Shown here: positions 17,475-26,679 of the stretch, one piece after another
Numbering within the stretch: the first letter of the stretch is position 1
How the letters are laid out: every line of letters starts with the position of its first letter
DNA from: Pseudomonas gingeri
GTDB lineage: Bacteria; Pseudomonadota; Gammaproteobacteria; Pseudomonadales; Pseudomonadaceae
Direction of reading: 5' to 3'
Length of the DNA: 64,000 nt
NCBI RefSeq assembly: GCF_013385635.1
Contig: NZ_JACAPR010000002.1
Span: 1 to 64,000, forward strand
Translations under genes and position numbers: made by a program
The notes under the pieces: model-generated
Seen by the model: only the letters and a program-made list of their open reading frames with translations
Told to the model about the DNA's origin: nothing
Databases searched by the model: none

Positions 17475-19053
17475 CAGCGCGCCGGTCGCGGCAACGCCGG
17501 AGCCCGCGCCGGAGGCCAATGCCTCGGTGACCGACTGGATCGCGGTCGCGGCCGGCGCCCTGGGCGCCCTGCTGGCGACGCTGGATATTTCCATCACCAA
17601 CTCGGCATTGCCGCAGATCCAGGGCCAGATCGGCGCCTCGGGCACGGAGGGCACCTGGATCTCCACCGGCTACCTGATGTCGGAGATCGTCATGATCCCG
17701 CTCGCGGCCTGGCTGACCCGGGTCTTTGGCTTGCGTCGTTTCCTGATGGGCACGGCGATGACCTTCACGCTGTTTTCATTCTTCTGCGGCATGTCCACCA
17801 GCCTCACCGGCATGATCCTGGCGCGGGTCGGCCAGGGCTTTGCCGGTGGCGCGATGATTCCCACGGCACAGACCATCATCGGTACGCGCCTGCCCAGGCA
17901 TCAGATGGCGATCGGCATGTCGATGTTCGGCCTGATCGTGCTGCTGGGACCGTTGCTGGGGCCGGTGCTCGGCGGCTGGCTGACCGAGAACGCCAGCTGG
18001 CGCTGGTGCTTTTTTCTCAACCTGCCCATCAGCCTGGCCCTGGTCACTTTGCTGTGGACCGGCATCCGCCCGGAAAGAGCCGACTTCCAGCAGTTCATCA
18101 AGGCCGACTGGCTGGGCATTCTCGGCCTGGCCCTGGGGTTGAGTGCGCTGACGGTGATCCTCGAAGAGGGCCAGCGCGAACACTGGTTCGAGTCCTCGCT
18201 GATCGTCGGCCTGAGCCTGTTGATGCTACTGGGATTTATCCTGGTCGCCTTCGGCCAGTTCAGCGCGCCCAAGCCGATCGTCAAGCTCGAACTGATGCGC
18301 AACCCGCGTTATGCCAGCGTGATCCTGATCGTGTCGACGGTGGGGGCGGCAGTCTATGGCGTCTCCTATCTGTTGCCGCAGTTTCTCGGCAGCATTTCCG
18401 GCTACAACGCCCAGCAGTCCGGGTCGATCATGCTGCTGTCCGGCATACCGGCCTTTCTGCTGATGCCGTTCCTGCCCCGGTTGATGCAGCGTTATGACAG
18501 TCGCTGGCTGGTGAGCACCGGCCTGGTGCTGTTCGTGATCAGTTGCATGATGAGCCTGAACCTCACGGTCGATAGCGTCGGCCATGATTTCGACGCGTCG
18601 CAACTGGTGCGCGGTTTCGCCCAGATCCTGGCGATGATGCCGCTCAACCAGCTCAGCATGGCGGCGGTCCAGGTCCATGAAAAAGGCGAGGCGGCGGGGC
18701 TCTACAACATGTCGCGCAATATCGGCGGTTCCATCGGCCTGGCCCTGACCGGTGTGCTGATCGACCGGCGCAACAGCTATCACGACGCGATGATCCGTGA
18801 GTCGCTAACCGCCAACAGCACCCTGGGCCAGGAGCATATGGCGGCACAGGCCGCGGCGTTCATGGGCCAGACCGGTGACCAGGCACAGGCGCAATTGCAG
18901 ACGATCGGCCAGTTGAGCCGCGACATTGCCCTGCAAGCCTCGGTGATCACCTTCAGCGACTGTTTCTACCTGCTGGGTATCGCCTTGGCGTTGTGCATTC
19001 CCCTGGCCTTTTTCCTCAAGAAACCACCTCTTCCGGTGAGCCCCGCACGATGA
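17467..19053 (+). CDS. DHA2-family MFS drug exporter (EmrB-like)
   Basis: A 528-residue proton-driven exporter with about 14 transmembrane segments, the DHA2 length. LLATLDISITNSALPQIQG is the motif D1-like start of helix 1; GRVGQGFAGGAM-type sequence (ARVGQGFAGGAMIPTAQTII) and GPVLGGWLTENASWRWCFFL correspond to motifs B and C of antiporters. It overlaps both neighbouring genes. Substrates are likely hydrophobic antimicrobials or self-made metabolites; the exact substrate cannot be read. Confidence 0.92.
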   Translation: MADSAPVAATPEPAPEANASVTDWIAVAAGALGALLATLDISITNSALPQIQGQIGASGTEGTWISTGYLMSEIVMIPLAAWLTRVFGLRRFLMGTAMTFTLFSFFCGMSTSLTGMILARVGQGFAGGAMIPTAQTIIGTRLPRHQMAIGMSMFGLIVLLGPLLGPVLGGWLTENASWRWCFFLNLPISLALVTLLWTGIRPERADFQQFIKADWLGILGLALGLSALTVILEEGQREHWFESSLIVGLSLLMLLGFILVAFGQFSAPKPIVKLELMRNPRYASVILIVSTVGAAVYGVSYLLPQFLGSISGYNAQQSGSIMLLSGIPAFLLMPFLPRLMQRYDSRWLVSTGLVLFVISCMMSLNLTVDSVGHDFDASQLVRGFAQILAMMPLNQLSMAAVQVHEKGEAAGLYNMSRNIGGSIGLALTGVLIDRRNSYHDAMIRESLTANSTLGQEHMAAQAAAFMGQTGDQAQAQLQTIGQLSRDIALQASVITFSDCFYLLGIALALCIPLAFFLKKPPLPVSPAR

Positions 19054-20477
19054 TCGACAGAACTCTGATTTCGGCCCTGCTCATGGGCCTGCTCGCCGGT
19101 TGCACCGTCGGCCCCGATTACCACGGTGCGCCCGTGGTGGCGGAAAAGACCTTGGCGGCCGGGCGTTTCGCCCATGCCGATGCGGGCGTTGCCAGTACTC
19201 CGGCGGTTGCCCACTGGTGGCGTACCCTGGGCGATACACAACTCGACAGCCTGGTGGAAACCGCACTCGACGACAGCTCGGATATCCACGTGGCCCAGGC
19301 GCGTCTGCGCCAGGCGCGGGCCGGGCTGCATGGCCAGCAAGCGGCCGGCCGGCCGAAATTGAGCGCCAATGCCACGGCGATCCGCTTGCGTTCCCCCGAC
19401 CTTTCCGGCCTGACGGGGCAGGACAGCGGTAGTGGCGGGCGCGGGCCGTTGTCGTTGTATCTGACGGATTTCGATGCCAGTTGGGAGGTGGACCTGTTTG
19501 GCGGTACGCGGCGCGCCATCGAAGCCGCCTCGGCCAGCGCCGACGCTTCGGCCGAGTCCCTGGCCGATGCCCAGGTACAACTGGCCGCCGAAGTCGTGCA
19601 GGCCTATGTCGGCCTGCGTGACCAACAGACCCGCCTGGCCCTGGTCGATGCTTCGGCCAATCTGGAAGCGCAGGTGGTCGACCTGACCCGGCAGCGCCGC
19701 AGTCGTGGCGTGGCTTCGCAACTGCAACTGGAGCAAGTCACCACCCAATGGCAGACCACCCGCGCGCAGCGCCTGCCGTTGCAGGCGCAGATCATCGAGT
19801 CGCTGGACCAACTGGCGGTGCTCTGTGACCTGGAACCGGGCGAGCTGGACAGTCGTCTCGGCCAACCGCGCGGGCTTCCCCGTATTCCCGCGAGCGTGCC
19901 GGTCGCCGATCCGGCGGTGCTGATCAAGTCCCGTCCGGATATCCGGGTTGCCGAGCGCCAACTGGCTTCCAGCAGCGCCCAGGTCGGTGAGAAAAAGGCC
20001 GACTGGTTTCCCAAGCTGTCGCTGACCGGCGACCTCAGTTTCAGCGCCGCCGAGCCTTCGCATCTGATGCGCAAGGACAACGCCACCTGGCTGCTGGTCC
20101 CGCGACTGACCTGGAACGCCCTGGACTTCGGTCGCGTGGCGGCGAATATCGACAGTGCCGAAGGTGGCCTCGACGAAGCCCTGGCACATTATCGCGGCGT
20201 GGTCCTCGGTGCATTGCGCGATGCCGATGTGGCCCTGGCGCGTTACGGTCACCAGCGTGAGAACGTGGTGCTGCTGAGGGATATCGAAGCGTCCTCCGCG
20301 CGTGCGGCCAGCCTGACCCGTGAACGCTACGACGCCGGCACCGCCAGTACCCTGGACTGGCTGAATGCCGAACGCACACGCTTCGATGCCGAGCAGAATC
20401 GCGTCAGTGGCGACAGTGAACTGCTCAAGGATTTTGCTTCGCTGCACAAGGCGCTGGGGTTGGGCTGGCAGGGTTGA
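19050..20477 (+). CDS. Outer-membrane efflux lipoprotein (OprM/NodT family)
   Basis: A 475-residue TolC-type channel subunit. The signal peptide ends in a lipobox (GLLAGCTVGPDY, Cys16), the NodT signature. Two outer-membrane efflux repeats follow, with RPDIRVAERQLASSSAQVG and a second-repeat YDAGTASTLDWLNAERTRF motif. ATG 19050 overlaps the pump stop as ATGA. It completes the tripartite pump and ends 10 bp from the convergent adenylate-forming gene. Confidence 0.91.
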   Translation: MIDRTLISALLMGLLAGCTVGPDYHGAPVVAEKTLAAGRFAHADAGVASTPAVAHWWRTLGDTQLDSLVETALDDSSDIHVAQARLRQARAGLHGQQAAGRPKLSANATAIRLRSPDLSGLTGQDSGSGGRGPLSLYLTDFDASWEVDLFGGTRRAIEAASASADASAESLADAQVQLAAEVVQAYVGLRDQQTRLALVDASANLEAQVVDLTRQRRSRGVASQLQLEQVTTQWQTTRAQRLPLQAQIIESLDQLAVLCDLEPGELDSRLGQPRGLPRIPASVPVADPAVLIKSRPDIRVAERQLASSSAQVGEKKADWFPKLSLTGDLSFSAAEPSHLMRKDNATWLLVPRLTWNALDFGRVAANIDSAEGGLDEALAHYRGVVLGALRDADVALARYGHQRENVVLLRDIEASSARAASLTRERYDAGTASTLDWLNAERTRFDAEQNRVSGDSELLKDFASLHKALGLGWQG

Positions 20478-20486
20478 GAGGGCGCG

Positions 20487-22010
20487 TTACGAGTAGCGCT
20501 CAATCGCAATCCTTACCACCTCGCTACGCACGATCTTGCCCAGGGCATTACGCGGGATCGCCGTGGCGATCACGATCCGCTCTGGCAGCTTGAAACTGGC
20601 CAGTCGGGTTCGCAGCCAGTCGAGGATTTCATCGGCGGCACCGGCGGGGTCGGCATCGGCAGTCAGCCTGACGATGGCCACCACCCGCTGCCCGGACTCG
20701 TCGTCGGGTGCCCCGGCCACGGCGGTATCGGCCACCGAAGGGTGCTGGATCAACTGGTTCTCCACCTCTATCGGCGAGATATTCAGGGTGTTGCTGATGA
20801 TCAGGTCCTTGCAGCGGCCGACATAGCGATAGTCGCCGTTGCTGTCCTGCTGCATCAGGTCGCCCGAGGCAAACCAGCCATCGCGTGTATGGCTGACGAT
20901 ATCGCCAGGCCCGGTCCAGTAGCCCAGGCTCAGATTCGGGCCGCGCATTTGCAGTTCGCCCACCGTGCCCGGGACGACCTCGGCACCTTGTCCATCCACC
21001 AGGCGCGCACATCCGGGTACGGCGCGCAGGGAGGCATGGTCCGAGCCGAAGACCATGCTGCCGATACACTCCGTCAGGCCGTAGGTGTTGCCCAGTTGCA
21101 GCTTGAAGGTGGTTTCGAAGGCCTGTGCAACCTGTGGTCGGCAGGCATCGCCACCGACGCCGCAGACGCGCAGCGAGCTGATATTCCGTGGACGCTTCTG
21201 TTGCGCCTCGACCAGGGGCATGCAGATAAACGGCGCGACGAACATCGCCGTACCACGGTGCTCCTCGATAACGTCGAGCACCGTTTCGGCATTGAAACGG
21301 GCGAGCATGACCTCCTTGCAGCCCTTGATGATCGTAACCAGCAGCAGAAGCGAGCCGGAAATATGCGCGACCGCGGTGCTGCCGATCAGGCAACTGTCGG
21401 TGTCTATCTGCCATGCGTTCAAGGCGCTGGTGACGTGGGCGACGACACGTTGGCTATAGGCAACCAGCTTCGGTGTGCCCGTGGTGCCGGAGGTGGCGAG
21501 CAACAGGAACGGCGAGTCGATATCCGAAGGTAGAGGCACCTCTGTCGCGTCCATATCGTCGAGCAGTTGTCGCCAGGAATCCGGACCGTCGCCAGCGGAG
21601 AGAAAGCGTCGGCTGCGCTCCAGCAGCGCAGGGTCCATCCGGGCGACGACATCCTGCAGATCGGCGTCATGGATGAAAAGTGCCGGTCGCTGCCGGTGCA
21701 GGAACTCGTTGAGTTCGATGGCCGTGAGTTCGGTCTTGAGGGACACCGCGATGCTGCCCGTCATCATGGCGGCGAACAGGAACAACGCATACACCGGCGC
21801 CGGCCTGACTACCAAGGTGATCCGGTCACCGGGACGGATGCCGGCGCGGCGCAGGCCGTTGCTCAGCCGCACCACCTCGCCGGCCAGGCGTTGATAGGTC
21901 CAGACATCGCCATCGGCTATCAAGGCGACTGCATCGGGACGCTCGTAGGAATGACGAAACAACTCTTGAAGGGGCGTTGGCGAGGGCGGCAGGAGGACAT
22001 CTGTAGACAT
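20487..22010 (-). CDS. Class I adenylate-forming enzyme (acyl-CoA/amino-acid ligase family)
   Basis: A 507-residue AMP-dependent synthetase/ligase that activates a carboxylic acid as acyl-adenylate. P-loop motif LLATSGTTGTPKLVAYSQR, the adenine motif NTYGLTECIGS, and the hinge GDLMQQDSNGDYRYVGRCKDLII are visible; the C-terminal catalytic Lys lies in IPRNALGKIVR. Length fits a stand-alone ligase. No carrier protein, thioesterase or beta-oxidation gene is next to it, so the acid and acceptor are unknown. ATG 22010 (MSTDVLLPPSP) is the family-like start; a longer frame exists upstream. Confidence 0.85.
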   Translation of the reverse strand: MSTDVLLPPSPTPLQELFRHSYERPDAVALIADGDVWTYQRLAGEVVRLSNGLRRAGIRPGDRITLVVRPAPVYALFLFAAMMTGSIAVSLKTELTAIELNEFLHRQRPALFIHDADLQDVVARMDPALLERSRRFLSAGDGPDSWRQLLDDMDATEVPLPSDIDSPFLLLATSGTTGTPKLVAYSQRVVAHVTSALNAWQIDTDSCLIGSTAVAHISGSLLLLVTIIKGCKEVMLARFNAETVLDVIEEHRGTAMFVAPFICMPLVEAQQKRPRNISSLRVCGVGGDACRPQVAQAFETTFKLQLGNTYGLTECIGSMVFGSDHASLRAVPGCARLVDGQGAEVVPGTVGELQMRGPNLSLGYWTGPGDIVSHTRDGWFASGDLMQQDSNGDYRYVGRCKDLIISNTLNISPIEVENQLIQHPSVADTAVAGAPDDESGQRVVAIVRLTADADPAGAADEILDWLRTRLASFKLPERIVIATAIPRNALGKIVRSEVVRIAIERYS

Positions 22011-22132
22011 GGATATTTTCCAATGGAGAAAGCAGGGCGGCGTGTTACCTGAACAAGGAAACACGCTGCCCACCCCATTTATTCCTGCTTGTCAGCAATT
22101 CCCCGTAATCGCTGTACCGGCTTGCCCGGGTG

Positions 22133-22627
22133 TTATCCGCTGAACAGTTCGAAGGTGTTTCTGATAAACGGGGCCGCGACACAGAGGAAGGTCACACCGA
22201 CGCTCCATTGCAGGACCTTGATGGAAGCGCGTTGCTCGACGGACTGTTCCCGGAGCAAGGAGTGCAGATCCCTGATCGAGGCACGAAATTCGGCGCCCTG
22301 CTCCTTGATCGAAGCGCGCAGCTCGGCTCCCTGTTCCTGGATCATGGAGCGCAGTTCAACCCCTTGCTCCTTGATCATGGAGCGCAGTTCAAGCCCTTGC
22401 TCTTTGATCATGGTGCGCAGTTCGTCCCCTTGCTGTTTGATCGAGACTCGTAGTTCATCTCCCTGCTCCTTGATCGAAGCACGCAATTGGGTCTCGACTT
22501 GCTTGAGGTCGGATTTCGATGCGAGTTGTTCCACTTCAGCCTCCCAGGCATCGACTACTGCCCTGGACTTTTCCGATGGAACGCTGACGGCGGTCAGCGC
22601 GTCGTAGAGTGTAATTGTCAGTGCCAT
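22133..22627 (-). CDS. Coiled-coil membrane protein with six 11-residue repeats
   Basis: A 164-residue protein of the DUF1640/CCDC90-like type. Residues 49-114 consist of six near-identical 11-residue units (consensus R-A/S-x-I-K-E-Q-G-x-E-L), with a degenerate seventh to 125. Such hendecads give a long right-handed or near-straight coiled coil. Residues about 140-162 form one transmembrane helix, so the rod would be anchored by its C-terminus. Function is unknown; oligomeric membrane scaffolds are known in the family. The repeats suggest recent unit-by-unit expansion. Confidence 0.75.
   Translation of the reverse strand: MALTITLYDALTAVSVPSEKSRAVVDAWEAEVEQLASKSDLKQVETQLRASIKEQGDELRVSIKQQGDELRTMIKEQGLELRSMIKEQGVELRSMIQEQGAELRASIKEQGAEFRASIRDLHSLLREQSVEQRASIKVLQWSVGVTFLCVAAPFIRNTFELFSG
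22286..22483 (-). repeat. Six tandem 33-bp repeats inside the coiled-coil gene
   Basis: Six consecutive 33-bp units encode R-x-x-I-x-x-Q-G-x-E-L/F. The units keep frame and differ mostly at two or three codons, which makes copy number prone to slippage between strains. Confidence 0.85.
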
Positions 22628-22918
22628 TGTGCCTCCTGCGCCTGAGACTGATCAGGAAGCTCACCCCACAGTGAGTCTCCGTTACGCTAGCGCCGATCGT
22701 CGACCCAAACGCACCGGATGAAATAGCCAGACTCGTCGTTGAATGCTGTAGTCCTTTGCCTGGTAAATTGAGTGGAGTTGATCGTTTGCCACGGTAGGCG
22801 AACGTTCTGGCGACGTCTGCACAATAAATGGAGGGCGTCGGGCACGTCGACCTGGTCGATTAATCGCTGGAAATCCGTTGAAACCGTCACCGGTGTGACG
22901 GTTTCGAGTGCTTGCCGC
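22628..22918. other. Intergenic region without a supported gene
   Basis: A 67-codon minus-strand frame (22687-22890) is present, but its GTG start lies within the hairpin at 22880-22905, it has no ribosome site and no known domain. Nothing else is visible apart from that hairpin. Confidence 0.5.
22880..22905. terminator. Perfect 11-bp hairpin after the peroxiredoxin-like gene
   Basis: GAAACCGTCAC pairs with GTGACGGTTTC around a 4-nt loop, 13 bases past the stop of the peroxiredoxin-like gene. A terminator role is likely, though the T-run is poor. Confidence 0.6.
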
Positions 22919-23575
22919 TCAACCGCGCAAGGCGGGCAACAGCTCCTCCGGATCGGGGCGCAGAGTGTAGTCGGGGTTCACTTCCGCGTAGGTGATTCGC
23001 CCGTCTTGTGCGATCACGAAACGTCCCGGCATGGGCAGGGTCCAGGCCGGATCATCGTTGAACGTCGGCAGGTCGTTGCCGAAGCCACGATACAGCTCGA
23101 TCAGGTAGTCCGGCAGCCTGAAGCGCAGCCCGAATGCCGCGGCGACGTCGTTGTGGGTGTCGCTGAGGATCGGGAAGGTCAGGTTGTTCTGGCGTACCGA
23201 CTTGCGGCTGTTGGCCTTGATCTGCGGCGAGATCGCCACGAGGTTGGCACCCAGTGCGCGGAACCTGGGTAGCGCCTCCTCGAGGGCTTGCAGCTCCATG
23301 TTGCAATAGGGGCACCATACGCCCCGATAGAAACTCACCACCAGCGGCCCCTTGGCCAACAGCTCGGCGGAGGACACCGGGTTGCCGTCCGGGTCGTTCA
23401 GGATAAACGCCGGGGCCAGGTCGCCGACTTTCAGGGTGCGTTCGGCCAGGCCACTGGCAATCAGTTCGTCGGTGGCCCGTTTCATCACCGCATGAACTTC
23501 CGGCGGGGCGTTGTAAGGTGGTTTGCCGCCGACGAAGTCGGCCTTGAAGGCGTCGAGTTTTGCTTGCAGGGTCAT
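22919..23575 (-). CDS. Peroxiredoxin-like AhpC/TSA family protein
   Basis: A 218-residue thioredoxin-fold protein. The active site region reads VVSFYRGVWCPYCNMELQAL, with the peroxidatic-position Cys in WCPYC forming a CxxC that can make a local disulfide. PAFILNDPDGNPVSS is the family N-terminal motif. It should reduce hydroperoxides or act as a thiol oxidoreductase. ATG 23575 with AGGTAA upstream is preferred to more distal in-frame starts. The next gene upstream, GFA, is on the same strand. Confidence 0.85.
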   Translation of the reverse strand: MTLQAKLDAFKADFVGGKPPYNAPPEVHAVMKRATDELIASGLAERTLKVGDLAPAFILNDPDGNPVSSAELLAKGPLVVSFYRGVWCPYCNMELQALEEALPRFRALGANLVAISPQIKANSRKSVRQNNLTFPILSDTHNDVAAAFGLRFRLPDYLIELYRGFGNDLPTFNDDPAWTLPMPGRFVIAQDGRITYAEVNPDYTLRPDPEELLPALRG

Positions 23576-23694
23576 GAGGGTTACCTGAGTGATTAAGTGT
23601 TCAATCGCCAGGTCATGGTCACAGGCCGGTCCCGTGATCGCTAGGGAGGCGGCCGGCATAGCTTCTATTCTTCGCCGGAATAGGCGCGATGTGG

Positions 23695-24126
23695 CTAGCT
23701 CAACGCCGCCGCGAACGCCTCGGGTGTAGGGCTTCGCGGCCAGCTGGGAATACCGTCGGGCAGCGTCAGCCAGGCTTGCTTGTGTTGCACCCAGATATGC
23801 GCCACGGGTTGCAGGGCGGGACTGTTGTCCAGCGTGCCGGCGCGCAGCACGTGCAGGCCCGGTGCGGCGCTGGTGGTGTTGTAGAGACGGGTATGGCACA
23901 CACCGCACAGGTAGTGATGCGAATGCACGCCGTTACTGTCATGGGCGTATTCCGTGAGCGGACCGTTGATGTGCAGGGTGTTTCCCGGCAACAGCGCGTG
24001 CAGGGCAAAGGCGCTGCCGCTCCAGGTCTGGCAATCACGGCAATGGCAGGCATAGACCGCCAGCTGAACGTCGGCAGCCAGGGTGTAGCTCACGGCGTGG
24101 CAGCGGCATTGGCCAGTGAGGGACAT
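23695..24126 (-). CDS. GFA-domain (glutathione-dependent formaldehyde-activating-like) zinc protein
   Basis: A 143-residue protein of the GFA fold. Zinc-binding Cys clusters are visible as CRC (residues 7-9), CHCRDC (27-32) and CGVCHTRLY near residue 74. Family members bind small thiol adducts, but most, including this one, have no proven reaction. It lies 119 bp upstream of the peroxiredoxin-like gene and divergent from a LysR regulator that may control both. Confidence 0.82.
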   Translation of the reverse strand: MSLTGQCRCHAVSYTLAADVQLAVYACHCRDCQTWSGSAFALHALLPGNTLHINGPLTEYAHDSNGVHSHHYLCGVCHTRLYNTTSAAPGLHVLRAGTLDNSPALQPVAHIWVQHKQAWLTLPDGIPSWPRSPTPEAFAAALS

Positions 24127-24266
24127 GGGAGAACTCCTTCAGTATTCAGGTTGCGGGCGCGGCATAAGCTCTGGGATAACCGCCCGTGGGATATGCTTGA
24201 CCAGCATGAGGCCGTGCCTCACGAAAGAAAATCAGCCAAAGTTGCCCAGCGGCTCACAGGAAATGT

Positions 24267-25157
24267 ATGAACACCCCTCAACTACAATGGGAAACCCAGC
24301 GTGCCTTTCTGGCGGTATTGCGTGCTGGCAGTCTATCGGGAGCGGCACGTTTGCTGGGGATCGCGCAGGCCACCGCGCGGAGGCGGATCGAAGCGCTGGA
24401 GCAGAGTGTGGGCGTCAGCCTGTTTATCCGCTCGCCGGCCGGGTTGTTGCCGACGGACATGGCCAAGGACCTGATCAGCCATGTCGAGGCCATGGCCATG
24501 GCGGCCAACGCCTTCAACCGCGCGGCGTCGGCAGATGCCGATGTGACGGGCGGCACGGTACGCCTGACCAGCAGCAAACTGCTGGGCGTCGAGGTACTGC
24601 CGCCGATGTTGCGCACGTTGCGGCAAGCCCATCCGCAACTGGCCGTCGAGCTCAGCGTGTCGAACCGGCTGCAGGCACTGTCCCGACAGGAGGCCGATGT
24701 GGCGGTGCGTATCCGCCGGCCGACCGAGGCGGCCGTGGTCACGCGCAAGGTCGGCGACCTGCGGGTCGGTCTCTATGCCACCGCCGAACTGTTGGCCGAG
24801 CAGGGGACCCCGGACACTGTCGCGCAGCTCGACGATTACCCGCTGATCGGGCCGGATCGCAACCTGGTGGAGCTGCAGTTTCTGCGCGAGCACGGCTTCG
24901 ACTGCACGGTGCAGCGTACGCTGATTCGCACCGACGACCACCTTGCGCAGTGGGCGGCGTTGCGTGCGGGGCTAGGCATCGGCGTCTGCTCCAGCCAACT
25001 GGCGCGGCGTCATGGCCTGGTGCGCGTACTGCCCGGGCAGGTGGATTTTGCCGTGGACGTCTGGATCGCCATGCACCAGGACATGCGCCGGGTCCAGCGC
25101 ATCGCATTGGTGTTCGATGCGCTGGGGGAATCGCTGACGCAGTTCCTGAATACCTGA
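24267..25157 (+). CDS. LysR-family transcriptional regulator
   Basis: A 296-residue regulator. The N-terminal helix-turn-helix (residues 8-66) includes FLAVLRAGSLSGAARLLGIA and ARRRIEALEQSVGVSLF; the C-terminal co-inducer domain starts near residue 90. It is divergent from the GFA and peroxiredoxin-like genes, the usual arrangement for a LysR target, with 140 bp between. The inducer is unknown. Confidence 0.88.
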   Translation: MNTPQLQWETQRAFLAVLRAGSLSGAARLLGIAQATARRRIEALEQSVGVSLFIRSPAGLLPTDMAKDLISHVEAMAMAANAFNRAASADADVTGGTVRLTSSKLLGVEVLPPMLRTLRQAHPQLAVELSVSNRLQALSRQEADVAVRIRRPTEAAVVTRKVGDLRVGLYATAELLAEQGTPDTVAQLDDYPLIGPDRNLVELQFLREHGFDCTVQRTLIRTDDHLAQWAALRAGLGIGVCSSQLARRHGLVRVLPGQVDFAVDVWIAMHQDMRRVQRIALVFDALGESLTQFLNT

Positions 25158-25181
25158 GGGATGATCGTTCCCACGCTTGAA

Positions 25182-25868
25182 TCAGCCGCGTTTCACCTGC
25201 TGTTTGCGCGTGGCGAAACCGGCCAGCAGATCGAGGCTGGAGCAGATCAGGAAGTAGACGAGGGCCACGAACAGGAATATCTCCGTGGGGTGGACCATCA
25301 CCCGGTTGCTGACCTGGGTGGCGACGAAGGACAGTTCCCCCACGCCGATCACATAGGCCAGCGAGGTGTCCTTGATCAGCGAGATCCACTGATTGAGGAA
25401 CGATGGCAGCATGATCGGCAGGGCCTGGGGCAGGATGATCAGGCGCATGACCTGGACGGGACGCATGCCCAGGGCGCGGGCCGCTGCCCACTGGCCGTCC
25501 GGCAGGCTCTGGATACCGGCATGGACCGAGTACGCCAGGTACGCGCCGCCGATCAGCGAGAGGGCACAGACCACGGTGAACAGCGCCGGTATGTCCACAT
25601 GGAAGACGATCGGCAGCAGGAAGTAACTCCAGAAAATCAGCATCAGCACCGGGATTGCCCGCAGGAAACCCAGCACGGTGATCAGTATTCCCCGCGGCCA
25701 GCCCTTGAGGGTACTCAAGGCAATGCCCAGCACCAGGCCCAGGACGGCGGCGGTAATCCCTGACAGCACGCTCAGCAGCAGGGTCAGCGCCGCGCCGCCC
25801 AGGGGACCGTTGGGGTAGGCGCCGATCAGGAAGTAGTCGAGGTTGTCGCTGATAACGGAAAAGTCCAT
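25182..25868 (-). CDS. Polar amino-acid ABC transporter permease
   Basis: A 228-residue HisM/HisQ-type permease with about five membrane helices. The EAA loop reads EAARALG-like (AAARALGMRPVQVMRLIILPQ) and contacts the ATPase. GGAYLAYSVHAGIQSLPDGQ is characteristic of amino-acid permeases. It lies 3 bp after the partner permease. No ATPase gene follows. Confidence 0.9.
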   Translation of the reverse strand: MDFSVISDNLDYFLIGAYPNGPLGGAALTLLLSVLSGITAAVLGLVLGIALSTLKGWPRGILITVLGFLRAIPVLMLIFWSYFLLPIVFHVDIPALFTVVCALSLIGGAYLAYSVHAGIQSLPDGQWAAARALGMRPVQVMRLIILPQALPIMLPSFLNQWISLIKDTSLAYVIGVGELSFVATQVSNRVMVHPTEIFLFVALVYFLICSSLDLLAGFATRKQQVKRG

Positions 25869-25871
25869 GGC

Positions 25872-26600
25872 TTATGCGGCTCCCTGGCGATAACGCCTGG
25901 TTTGGCGGATCCATTGTCCGGCCGTTTCGATCAGCGCGATGCTGAGAATGTACAACAGGGTGGCGAAACCAAAGGCCTGGAAGGTCTTGAAGGTTTCGGT
26001 CTCCACCTGGCGCGAGGCGTAGGACAGCTCGGCGAGGCCGATGGCCATGGTCAGCGAGGAGTTCTTCAATGCGTTCATGTATTGCCCCAGCAAGGGGCCG
26101 AGGGCGGTGCGCAAGGCCTGCGGCAGCACCACGTAACGCCAGACCTGGGCCGGTCGGAAACCCATGGCGATACCGGCTTCGCGCTGCTGCGGGCGCACCG
26201 AGGCGACGCCGGCACGAAACTCTTCGGCGATAAACGCCGAGGTATACAGGGTCAGCCCCCAGAAGCCAGCGATGAATTCAAACGACGGCCAACTGATTTC
26301 CACGCCGGCCACGCTCACGTCATGGGGCAGGTTCAGCCAGCTAACCAGGCCTTCGGGCAACAGGGCGCTGACGCCGAAATACCAGAAGAACAGTTGCACC
26401 AGCAGCGGTGTATTACGAAACAACGCCAGGTAGGTGCGTGCCGGCCAGGCGATCAGGCGCGAGCGGCCGAGGCGCGCCAGGCAGACGAGGAAACCCAGCC
26501 CGGTGGCGACCAGGCAGACCACGGCCGACAACGCCACGGTCAGGACAAATCCATCGAACAGCCATTTCAGGTACTGCGGGCCGAGCAATTCACCAAACAT
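25872..26600 (-). CDS. Polar amino-acid ABC transporter permease
   Basis: A 242-residue second permease of the same importer, with the EAA loop QREAGIAMGFRPAQVWRYVV and the preceding SAFIAEEFRAGVASVRPQQ. LFRNTPLLVQLFFWYFGV is the classic HisMQ signature. The two permeases would form the heterodimeric channel. A hairpin in the 79-bp gap upstream may lower its expression relative to the binding protein. Confidence 0.9.
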   Translation of the reverse strand: MFGELLGPQYLKWLFDGFVLTVALSAVVCLVATGLGFLVCLARLGRSRLIAWPARTYLALFRNTPLLVQLFFWYFGVSALLPEGLVSWLNLPHDVSVAGVEISWPSFEFIAGFWGLTLYTSAFIAEEFRAGVASVRPQQREAGIAMGFRPAQVWRYVVLPQALRTALGPLLGQYMNALKNSSLTMAIGLAELSYASRQVETETFKTFQAFGFATLLYILSIALIETAGQWIRQTRRYRQGAA

Positions 26601-26629
26601 CGATCACGGTGTCCATCCAGAATACAAAG

Positions 26630-26655
26630 AGCCCGCGCGGAGAACCGCGCAGGCT
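26630..26655 (-). terminator. Intra-operon hairpin between binding-protein and permease genes
   Basis: AGCCCGCGCGG and CCGCGCAGGCT pair with one mismatch around a 4-nt loop. Placed just after the binding-protein stop, it probably acts as an attenuator or mRNA stabiliser, as is common in amino-acid importer operons. Confidence 0.5.
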
Positions 26656-26679
26656 GTGGGTGTACGGCGGGGAGGGCGA

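Noticed and set aside
22687-22890. 67-codon minus-strand frame
   Set aside because: Starts inside a terminator-like hairpin with no ribosome site and no recognisable family.
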